Origin: Ruminococcus sp.
GTDB lineage: Bacteria > Bacillota > Clostridia > Oscillospirales > Ruminococcaceae
Length of the DNA stretch: 6,272 bases
Assembly: GCA_019417865.1 (NCBI GenBank)
Contig: DYCW01000419.1
Location: 1-6,272 of the forward strand
Direction: 5' to 3'
Shown: one piece after another, positions 1 through 5,320 of the stretch
How positions within the stretch are numbered: the stretch's first letter is position 1
How the letters are laid out: every line of letters begins with the position of its first letter
Notes under the pieces: generated by a model
Told to the model about the DNA's origin: nothing
Databases searched by the model: none
The model's input: the letters and a program-made list of their open reading frames with translations, nothing else
Program-made: the position numbers and the translations under genes

Positions 1-375
1 GTACAGGATTATCCCGGAACACATGAACCGCTTGTAGATCAGGCAGCTGATGAAAAGGCAGATTCTGCACGTCCTGAGCTTTCCACGCATATTGAAAATT
101 TAGATGCTTATGACACAATATTTATCGGATATCCAAACTGGTGGGCAGATATGCCGATGCCGCTGTATACGTTTCTGGAAGAATACGACTTCAGTGGCAA
201 GACAATTATCCCGTTCAACAGCCATGGTGGAAGCAGATTTTCAAATACGATAGAAACGATCGCTTCTTATGAACCGGATGCTGATGTCATCACAGATGGC
301 TTTACTGTTTCAAGAGATGATGTTGCCGATGTGGAAGCTGATCTGATCGAATGGGTTCATAATCTTGGATATTGA
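1..375 (+). CDS. Flavodoxin-family protein, 3' part only (5' end off the window)
   Basis: The reading frame is open from base 1 to a TAA-class stop at 373-375, giving 124 residues with no start, so the N-terminus lies outside the window. What remains is the C-terminal two thirds of a flavodoxin-fold domain: the GYPNWW segment followed by DMP, then FSGKTIIPFNSHGGS, which in this family (Flavodoxin_4-like) lie around the FMN isoalloxazine ring. It aligns without large gaps to domains 1 and 3 of the triple-flavodoxin protein at 1158-3017, from about residue 143 to 266 of that protein. It is therefore a paralogue of those domains. Because the phosphate-binding loop and any signal peptide are missing, FMN binding and export cannot be judged directly; the paralogue is exported. 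Expected role is one- or two-electron transfer via FMN. The partner is unknown. Confidence 0.9.
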   Translation, partial: VQDYPGTHEPLVDQAADEKADSARPELSTHIENLDAYDTIFIGYPNWWADMPMPLYTFLEEYDFSGKTIIPFNSHGGSRFSNTIETIASYEPDADVITDGFTVSRDDVADVEADLIEWVHNLGY

Positions 376-444
376 TTCAGAGCGTATACCTATGGGTTAA
401 TACTGCATAACAAATTGAAACTTCTCATATCAGTGTAAATATGG

Positions 445-450
445 TATGAT
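445..450 (+). promoter_or_regulatory. Extended -10 promoter candidate for the DUF4405/flavodoxin operon
   Basis: TATGAT preceded by TGG makes an extended -10 (TGnTATGAT). No good -35 is present at 17 bases (TTCTCA at 422-427), which extended -10 promoters tolerate. Transcription would start near 457, leaving a very short leader that begins at the AGAGGAAG ribosome site (457-464). The 96-base gap from the previous gene and the lack of a clear terminator mean read-through from the upstream flavodoxin is equally possible. Confidence 0.4.
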
Positions 451-471
451 AGCAATAGAGGAAGTGGACGG

Positions 472-1161
472 ATGTCAAAAAAGCTGATATGCAAAATTAT
501 CGTAGATGGACTCATGCTTGCGGCAATGCCTGTTTTGATGACATATATGCTGGCAGGAGAAGTTCTCCACGAATGGCTCGGAGCAGGGGTTCTTATTTTG
601 TTTGTTCTGCATCACGCCTTGAATTTTCAGTGGATAAAAAATCTGTTCCGCAGAAAATATACGCTCTCACGCATCGTAAAAACCACCGTGAACGTTCTGA
701 TATTACTTATGATAATTGGGCTGGCATACAGCGGAATCGTTCTTTCACGTCATGTTTTTGCGGATTTGAATATTCATGCAAGCCGTGCCAATGCAAGAGG
801 TATTCATATGTTCTGCTCCTACTGGGGATTTGTGCTGATGAGCCTGCACTTTGGTTTTCACTGGGATATGTTTTTAGGTATTGCAAGAAAATTCACAAAG
901 AAAAAATCTGCTCTAAGAACTGTTGTATTGAGAGTATTGGCAGCGGGTATTGCAGGCTATGGAATTTATGCTTTTCAAAATCGTGAAATTGGTTCATATC
1001 TGATGATGAAAATACAGTTTGCATTTTTTGATATGGAAGAATCACTGTTTTTATTTATTACAGAATATCTGGCTGTCATGGGACTGTTTGCGGTAGTCGG
1101 ATATTATATGATGTATGCATTAAAAATAATAAGTAAAAAAAGGAGGTCTGTTTCAGTATGA
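472..1161 (+). CDS. DUF4405-type membrane protein, putative di-haem b-type cytochrome
   Basis: The 229-residue protein has about six hydrophobic helices (roughly 6-27, 31-54, 70-92, 110-133, 148-166, 195-218) and no signal peptide. The start is supported by AGAGGAAG 7 bases upstream. Helix 2 carries His33 and His47 (also His48), and helix 4 carries His112 and His126 (also His130). Both pairs are 14 residues apart on helices that run in the same direction, the arrangement of the four haem ligands of cytochrome b. I infer two stacked b haems and a route for electrons across the membrane; the family itself is uncharacterised to my knowledge. The gene ends in an ATGA overlap with the exported triple flavodoxin, so the two are translationally coupled and probably work together. 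Assignment to DUF4405 is from recognition of the GIHMFCSYWGF and LHFGFHW segments, not a search. Alternatively it could be a quinone-linked or metal-binding membrane protein. Confidence 0.8.
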   Translation: MSKKLICKIIVDGLMLAAMPVLMTYMLAGEVLHEWLGAGVLILFVLHHALNFQWIKNLFRRKYTLSRIVKTTVNVLILLMIIGLAYSGIVLSRHVFADLNIHASRANARGIHMFCSYWGFVLMSLHFGFHWDMFLGIARKFTKKKSALRTVVLRVLAAGIAGYGIYAFQNREIGSYLMMKIQFAFFDMEESLFLFITEYLAVMGLFAVVGYYMMYALKIISKKRRSVSV

Positions 1162-3017
1162 AAGTAAAAAGATTATTGGCAGGTATTATCACAGCAGCTT
1201 TGGGTCTGTCCATGACAGGATTGATCTCTGCCAATGCAGATACTGAGCCGAAAAACAGCAGCTACACAATGGAAGATATCAAGAATCTGCAGGATTTTCT
1301 GCTTGTAAGAGAAACGCCGGATTTAAGAGGAAAAGACTATGATTTAAATGATGATGGCAGATGGAATGTATCTGATCTTTGTCTGATGAAACAACAATAC
1401 GTAAAATCACAGAATACGGGAAAAACGCTTGTTGTATATTATTCATTAGTTTTGCCGGACGGTACAGATGCATCAGCCAGTGCAAGCCGTGTCATAGTAG
1501 ATGGGGAACCTTATGGTACGACAGAGTATATGGCGAGAGTGATTCAGGAAGAAACAGGAGCAGATTTGTTTGAGATTCAGACGGTACAGGAATATCCGAC
1601 CGAATACCGTGATGTTACCAATCAGGCGTCACAGGAAAAAGAATCCGGATTCCGTCCGGAATTGGCATCTCATATTGACAACATTGACCAGTATGATACA
1701 ATTTTTGTAGGTTATCCGAACTGGTGGGGCGATATGCCAATGGCACTATATTCTTTCTTTGATGAATATGATTTGTCAGGCAAGATGATCATTCCATTCA
1801 ACAGTCACGGTGGAAGCGGATTTTCTCAGACTGTACAGTCCATTGCACAGCTTGAACCGAATGCGAAAGTCAGCACAGAGGGACTGAGTCTTTCAAGAGA
1901 AACAGTTTCCACCTCAAGAGATACGATCGCAGAATGGATTGCAAATTTAGGTTATCATAAAGAACCGGAGGAAACAGCGAAAAATCTTGTAGCTTATTAT
2001 TCGGCAAGCGGTACGACAGAAAGAATTGCGGATTTCATTGCAGAAGAAATGAACGCAGATGTGTTTGTCATTACACCTGTAAATGAATATACAGATGCAG
2101 ACCTCAATTGGACAGATTCCAACAGCCGTGTTGTGCAGGAGCATAACAATCCCGATACAAGACACGTAGAATTGGTACAAACAATTCCCGATAATTTTGA
2201 TTCCTATGACAATGTATTCATTGGTTATCCGATCTGGTGGCAGGAAGCTGCGTGGGTAGTGGATGATTTTGTCACAGAAAATGACTTCACAGGAAAGAAT
2301 GTGATTCCGTTCTGTACATCCATGAGTTCTCCTTTGGGCGAAAGCGGAACGAAGCTTGCTGAAATGGCAGGTACTGGAAACTGGCTTGAGGGAATACGAT
2401 TTACAAGCCGTTCTTCCGAAGAAGATGTCAAGGAATGGGCAAGGAATCTTGATTTAACGAAACGAGTAGCTGCAAATAAAACATTGATCGCATATCTTTC
2501 TTATCCGCTGCCGGACGGTACAGATGCTAATACAAGTGCAAGCCGTGTAATAGTGGATGGTGAACTTTACGGCTCTGTAGAGTACATGGCAAAAGTCATT
2601 CAGAAAAATACAGGTGCAGATATGTTTGAGATTCAGCCTGCTGTAAGTTATGGTGAAGATTTTAATACAGTTGCAGACCGAGCTTTAAGTGAACAGGAAA
2701 ACGGTGTTCTGCCTGAGCTTCTGAATCATATTGAAAATCTCGACCAGTATGATACGATTTTCGTTGGATATCCGGTGTGGTGGTATGATATGCCGCAGGT
2801 GATGTACAGTTTTTTTGATGAGTATGATTTTAGCGGTAAAACCATTATTCCTTTCAATTCGCATGGTGGAAGCGGATTTTCCGGTTCTGTACAGGAAATT
2901 GCAGAATTAGAGCCAAATGCAATCGTACGAACAGACGGTTTGACGATTTCAAGAACTGTTATGGCAAGCTCAGAAAATACGATCGTGAATTGGCTGGAAA
3001 CACTTGGCATAGCCTGA
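1158..3017 (+). CDS. Exported protein with a dockerin half-module and three flavodoxin domains
   Basis: This protein has 619 residues. Residues 1-27 form a signal peptide (KVKR, hydrophobic core, cleavage after SANA); there is no lipobox cysteine, so it is released or held by the dockerin-like part. Residues 38-82 match a Ruminococcus dockerin half: a Ca-binding loop with D62, N64, D66, N70 and D73, then LCLMK. Three flavodoxin domains follow at about 88-266, 274-434 and 440-619, each with a GYPxWW segment (185-190, 356-361, 537-542) and the late IPF strand (FNSHGGSGF in domains 1 and 3). Domain 2 has the ordinary phosphate loop (SASGTTER, 282-289). Domains 1 and 3 carry about 21 extra residues before that loop, and domain 3 reads YGSVEY instead of YGTTEY. 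The start overlaps the DUF4405 stop (ATGA), with AGGAGG at 1141-1146. A single flavodoxin is usually 140-180 residues, so this is an internal amplification. The likely role is FMN-based electron transfer outside the membrane; the substrate is unknown. Confidence 0.88.
   Translation: MKVKRLLAGIITAALGLSMTGLISANADTEPKNSSYTMEDIKNLQDFLLVRETPDLRGKDYDLNDDGRWNVSDLCLMKQQYVKSQNTGKTLVVYYSLVLPDGTDASASASRVIVDGEPYGTTEYMARVIQEETGADLFEIQTVQEYPTEYRDVTNQASQEKESGFRPELASHIDNIDQYDTIFVGYPNWWGDMPMALYSFFDEYDLSGKMIIPFNSHGGSGFSQTVQSIAQLEPNAKVSTEGLSLSRETVSTSRDTIAEWIANLGYHKEPEETAKNLVAYYSASGTTERIADFIAEEMNADVFVITPVNEYTDADLNWTDSNSRVVQEHNNPDTRHVELVQTIPDNFDSYDNVFIGYPIWWQEAAWVVDDFVTENDFTGKNVIPFCTSMSSPLGESGTKLAEMAGTGNWLEGIRFTSRSSEEDVKEWARNLDLTKRVAANKTLIAYLSYPLPDGTDANTSASRVIVDGELYGSVEYMAKVIQKNTGADMFEIQPAVSYGEDFNTVADRALSEQENGVLPELLNHIENLDQYDTIFVGYPVWWYDMPQVMYSFFDEYDFSGKTIIPFNSHGGSGFSGSVQEIAELEPNAIVRTDGLTISRTVMASSENTIVNWLETLGIA
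1419..1955 (+). repeat. Flavodoxin-domain repeat, copy 1 (pairs with 2475-3014)
   Basis: This stretch codes for domain 1 of the triple flavodoxin and is related to 2475-3014 (domain 3) and to 1-372 (end of the upstream gene). Similarity is visible at DNA level: GCCGGACGGTACAGATGC occurs at 1454-1471 and again at 2510-2527, followed by a shared GTGCAAGCCGTGT block. The copies are diverged overall, so the duplication is not very recent. Confidence 0.75.
2475..3014 (+). repeat. Flavodoxin-domain repeat, copy 2 (pairs with 1419-1955)
   Basis: This codes for domain 3 of the triple flavodoxin. It keeps the same inserted loop as domain 1 (PDGTDA...SASRVIVDGE) and the FSGKTIIPFNSHGGSGF block, which is identical in the last part to the end of the partial gene at 1-375 except for G/R at one position. 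Domain 2 (1977-2459) lies between the copies and belongs to a different flavodoxin subgroup. Confidence 0.75.
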
Positions 3018-3100
3018 TTTCATTCGTTGATATTATCATGCCTGAAGAGAACGATTCCATCTCAAAAGGTAATGGTATTAAATAAATCAAGGGAGTTTTT

Positions 3101-3126
3101 GCATATAAATTCTTTTGGATTTATGC
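3101..3126. repeat. Short A+T-rich inverted repeat upstream of apbE
   Basis: GCATATAAAT (3101-3110) faces ATTTATGC (3119-3126) across an 8-base loop; the arms pair over 8 bases with one bulged T. It overlaps a weak promoter candidate (TTGCAT at 3099-3104, 17 bases, TATGCT at 3122-3127). It could be an operator or chance symmetry in A+T-rich DNA. Confidence 0.3.
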
Positions 3127-3152
3127 TGTTCCAATTATCTTCCCCGAAAGCG

Positions 3153-3191
3153 AAAAAGGAGCCGCCTGCCAAAAGCAAACAGCTCCTTTTT
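3153..3191. terminator. Rho-independent terminator-like hairpin between the flavodoxin gene and apbE
   Basis: A symmetric hairpin: five A/T pairs outside (A3153-3157 with T3187-3191), then 12 positions 3158-3169 against 3175-3186 around loop 3170-3174. The run of Ts after the right arm is the terminator signature on the plus strand, and the run of As before the left arm gives the same on the minus strand. In plus-strand RNA three inner positions are C-A mismatches (3163/3181, 3165/3179, 3166/3178). In minus-strand RNA the same positions are G-U wobbles, so that stem is fully paired. It ends 28 bases before the apbE start, leaving no room for a promoter between them. The gap 3018-3152 holds no gene. 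Confidence 0.7.
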
Positions 3192-3219
3192 CCATTCTAT
3201 GAAAGTCAAGGTGATACCA

Positions 3220-4254
3220 ATGAAAAAAATGATTTTTTGCATAATAATGGCAGGGACACTATGTTTCACAGCCTGTGGAAAGCAAGCAGATTCTTTTCAA
3301 AATGAATCAAAAAGCGAATCATTCTTTGCCATGGATACCTATATGACAATTACAGCATATGGTGAAAACGCCGCCTCAGCTCTGGAGCAGGCAGAAGAAC
3401 GAGTAACAGAGCTTGAAAAAATGTGGTCCGTAACAGATGAAAACAGTGAAATTTATGCTGTCAATCACAGCGATGGAGCAGCTGTTGCAGTTAGTAATGA
3501 AACAGCAGAATTGCTTGATTATTCTCTTCGTATTTCGGATTTGACAAACGGTGCTCTAGACTGCACTATGTATCCTGTTCTGACCGCATGGGGATTTACC
3601 ACAAGCAACTATAACATTCCAACCGATACAGAATTGGCTAATTTGCTTAAGAATACGGGCTATGAAAAAGTAAAGCTTGACGGAAATTCTATTGCCATTC
3701 CCGAAGATATGCAGATTGATTTAGGTGCAGTCGGCAAAGGGGATACAGGAGATCGGATCGTTGATATATTGCAGGAAAACGGTATTGAGTCTGCTTTGTT
3801 GGATTTAGGCGGCAACATTCAGACGATCGGCACAAAACCGGACGGAACGGATTGGAAGCTTGGACTTCGCAGTCCATTTGATGAGGGTTCTTTTGCGATG
3901 TTGGAGATTTCGGACTGTGCAGTCATTACCTCCGGCGGTTATGAGCGATATTTTGTCGGTGACGACGGGGAAACCTACTGGCACATTCTCGACCCGGCAA
4001 CAGGAAAGCCTGCACACAGCGGTTTGGTATCTGTAACGATTGTCGGAAAAGAGGGCAGGCTTTGTGATGCACTTTCCACATCGCTGTTCGTCATGGGTCT
4101 TGACAAGGCAAAAGAACTCTGGGAACAGCGTGATGATTTTGAAATGGTTCTTGTATCTGAGAAAGGCAAGATCTATTTAACAGAAGGCCTTGAGAAGAAT
4201 TTTTCATTGAATCAGATGTACGGAAATTTGCAAACGGAAGTGATACACAGGTGA
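3220..4254 (+). CDS. apbE: FAD:protein FMN transferase, lipoprotein (ApbE family)
   Basis: ApbE uses FAD to attach FMN to a Ser/Thr of target proteins on the outer face of the membrane. The 344-residue form starts at ATG 3220, where AAGGTGAT lies 4 bases upstream and residues 1-19 form a lipoprotein signal (hydrophobic core, lipobox FTAC, Cys19); a start at 3115 would put 35 extra basic residues in front and run through the hairpin. Family landmarks are present in order: MDTYMT (38-43), DLTNGALD (107-114) then WGF (124-126), IDLGAVGKG (166-174), LDLGGNIQTIG (194-204), SGGYERYF (238-245), HILDPATGKP (255-264) and the Mg-binding CDALST region (D283, T287). Length is normal. One oddity: the residue after KG, usually aromatic, is Asp175. 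It overlaps the next gene by GTGA. Its presence beside a membrane haem protein and exported flavodoxins suggests flavin-based extracytosolic electron transfer. Confidence 0.95.
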   Translation: MKKMIFCIIMAGTLCFTACGKQADSFQNESKSESFFAMDTYMTITAYGENAASALEQAEERVTELEKMWSVTDENSEIYAVNHSDGAAVAVSNETAELLDYSLRISDLTNGALDCTMYPVLTAWGFTTSNYNIPTDTELANLLKNTGYEKVKLDGNSIAIPEDMQIDLGAVGKGDTGDRIVDILQENGIESALLDLGGNIQTIGTKPDGTDWKLGLRSPFDEGSFAMLEISDCAVITSGGYERYFVGDDGETYWHILDPATGKPAHSGLVSVTIVGKEGRLCDALSTSLFVMGLDKAKELWEQRDDFEMVLVSEKGKIYLTEGLEKNFSLNQMYGNLQTEVIHR

Positions 4255-4433
4255 AAGCAAAAAATGTATTGCTTATTACATGTATTCTGATATTTTTGAC
4301 AGGTTTGATTGGGAGTCTGTGGCTGATATTCAAACCCCATAGTCAGACAGTTCAGATTATACAGGATGGGACAGTTTTGTATACAATTGACTTGGAGAAA
4401 TCAGAAGATCAGACAATTGAGGTTGAATATTAA
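4251..4433 (+). CDS. Truncated NusG-domain-II-like membrane-anchored protein
   Basis: The start is GTG, overlapping the apbE stop by 4 bases, with GGAAGTGAT (4236-4244) at ideal spacing. The 60 residues comprise an N-terminal membrane anchor (about 5-27) followed by VQIIQDGTVLYTIDLEKSEDQTIEVEY, the first half of the small NusG domain II found in anchored proteins next to ApbE and Rnf/Nqr-type genes. Such proteins are normally about 110-130 residues and contain a CPDxxC-type motif in the second half. Here a TAA at 4431-4433 interrupts the domain, yet the same frame continues with GSKNLIQI before a second stop at 4470s, which looks like the family's next strand. The CPDxxC half is not found. 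It is therefore probably a decaying gene, though the short form could still be made. Family assignment is from pattern recognition only. Confidence 0.65.
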   Translation: MKAKNVLLITCILIFLTGLIGSLWLIFKPHSQTVQIIQDGTVLYTIDLEKSEDQTIEVEY

Positions 4434-4583
4434 GGCAGTAAAAATTTGATTCAAATTACTGTATAAATTGCTACAGAGGATAGTATAGGACGACTTTCAA
4501 CGGCTATGGTCATTTTTTAAGAGCAGTGCAATATTGTCTAATTGTGCATGGCAGCGGTAGAATACATTTTCGTCGAACTCACG
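4434..4583. other. Convergent intergenic gap with no recognisable gene
   Basis: The two gene strings converge here. The first 27 bases look like the leftover continuation of the NusG-II domain. An inverted repeat sits at 4436-4461. A T-run (4513-4518) follows only a 3-bp GAC/GTC stem, too weak to call a terminator. No RNA gene or ORF with a ribosome site is seen. Confidence 0.5.
4436..4461. repeat. Inverted repeat just after the NusG-II stop
   Basis: CAGTA (4436-4440) and ATTTG (4444-4448) face CAAAT (4452-4456) and TACTG (4457-4461), 10 pairs with a bulged AAA on the left and a 3-base loop. There is no T-run directly after it on the plus strand, so it is not a standard terminator. It may help end transcription between the convergent genes or may be chance. 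Confidence 0.4.
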
Positions 4584-4790
4584 TTAATCTTTAAGAACAA
4601 GACGAGCAAAATCTTCATATCCATCACCAGTCCTGCTTTCTGCATTTTCTATCTTATGGAACATACAATTAGGAATCTCTTTTAATTTTAGATTCTTTGC
4701 TATGCAGGGAGCACAGCCTTTTTCGTGCTTTGTGGGGTGAAGTGGGCATTTAAAATTTGTACAGGTACAAAAGGGACTTAGGCTTTGCAT
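4584..4790 (-). CDS. Small six-cysteine protein, DUF6485-like
   Basis: The product is 68 residues with Cys8, Cys10, Cys15, Cys26, Cys29 and Cys42 plus His18, His22 and His45, in the layout C-x-C-x4-C ... C-x2-C ... C. This resembles short clostridial proteins of the DUF6485 type, which carry CxC, CxxC and a late PxCF/PNCM segment and probably bind a metal or iron-sulphur cluster; no function is established that I know. It is a real gene rather than a shadow because of this pattern and its position: its ATG directly follows the stop of the GlcG-like gene (TAAATG), with GAGGAG (plus-strand 4803-4808) inside the end of that gene. The pair is therefore one operon. No membrane segment or signal peptide is visible, so it should be cytoplasmic. 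Confidence 0.75.
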   Translation of the reverse strand: MQSLSPFCTCTNFKCPLHPTKHEKGCAPCIAKNLKLKEIPNCMFHKIENAESRTGDGYEDFARLVLKD

Positions 4791-5201
4791 TTATTTCGTC
4801 AGCTCCTCAAATACAGACACAACATACTCCGCAATGTTGCAATCCTGTTCTTCTGTTCCACCACCAACACCGATACCACCAGTAATTTTTCCATTTACAA
4901 ACAGTGGATATCCACCAGATACAAGTGTGATTTTTGGATCATTTGTTTGAATTGCCATAAGAGACGACCCTTCAGCCGCAGCTGCTGCAACATCCTTTGT
5001 CCTACATTGAGTGATCGCAGAAGTGTATGCTTTTCCAGGCACTAATGTAATGGACAGCACAAGTGCCTCGCCGTATCTTCTGTATACTCTTGGCAAACCA
5101 TTCTCATCATATACAGCGAAGCTGATATCAATGCCTACTTCTTTACTTTTCTTATATGCTGCGGCACAAAGCTTATCGCATAATTCATCAGTTAAAATCA
5201 T
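4791..5201 (-). CDS. GlcG/HbpS-family protein (DUF336 fold)
   Basis: The 136-residue protein is a full-length single-domain member of the GlcG/HbpS family, the fold also found at the C-terminus of PduO. The clearest evidence is the segment GGYPLFVNGKI (96-106) running into TGGIGVGGGTEEQD (107-120), the family signature near its C-terminus; position 113 is Gly where Ser is common. Family members have been linked to haem or corrinoid binding, but many clostridial copies are uncharacterised, so the ligand here is open. There is no signal peptide, so it is likely cytoplasmic. Start: AAAGTGAGGT (plus-strand 5211-5220) lies 9 bases upstream. It abuts the cysteine-rich gene and lies 119 bases downstream of the AraC-type regulator. 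Given the neighbouring membrane cytochrome-like gene, a haem-related role is attractive but unproven. Confidence 0.88.
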   Translation of the reverse strand: MILTDELCDKLCAAAYKKSKEVGIDISFAVYDENGLPRVYRRYGEALVLSITLVPGKAYTSAITQCRTKDVAAAAAEGSSLMAIQTNDPKITLVSGGYPLFVNGKITGGIGVGGGTEEQDCNIAEYVVSVFEELTK

Positions 5202-5223
5202 TTCTGTTATACCTCACTTTATC

Positions 5224-5267
5224 ATAATATTTAGGCTGTATTCGTGTAACAACCTGGGATTATTATA
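5224..5267 (-). promoter_or_regulatory. Promoter candidates for the GlcG-like operon
   Basis: Two candidates lie on the minus strand. The first is an extended -10, TGATATAAT, with TATAAT at plus-strand 5262-5267 and only a poor -35. The second is TTGTTA (5247-5252), a 17-base spacer, and TATTAT (5224-5229). Either would give a leader of under about 60 bases. Their presence suggests the GlcG-like gene is not solely dependent on read-through from araC. Confidence 0.5.
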
Positions 5268-5320
5268 TCATAGATAGGAGGTAAATTGCTTGCACATTCC
5301 TTTTGGATTTTAATACGTTT

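Noticed and set aside
415..420. TTGAAA as the -35 of the DUF4405 promoter
   Set aside because: The spacer to TATGAT would be 24 bases, too long for an ordinary promoter.
489..986. 165-residue plus-strand ORF inside the DUF4405-type gene
   Set aside because: It lies in another frame of a well-supported gene, has no ribosome site and gives a basic, Cys/Arg-rich product without any family pattern.
2726..3010. 94-residue minus-strand ORF opposite flavodoxin domain 3
   Set aside because: Mirror of conserved flavodoxin coding sequence; no ribosome site or recognisable product.
3115..3219. Longer N-terminus for ApbE starting at 3115
   Set aside because: It would translate through the hairpin, add a basic tail before the lipoprotein signal, and has no suitable ribosome site, while ATG 3220 has AAGGTGAT.
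3018..3219. Riboswitch, such as the FMN type, before apbE
   Set aside because: No RFN or other riboswitch core that I know is visible; a covariance-model search would settle it.
4496..4577. Minus-strand fragment reading REFDENVFYRCHAQLDNIAL
   Set aside because: It looks protein-like but is bounded by stops within 30 codons and I cannot tie it to any family; it may be a decayed gene piece.
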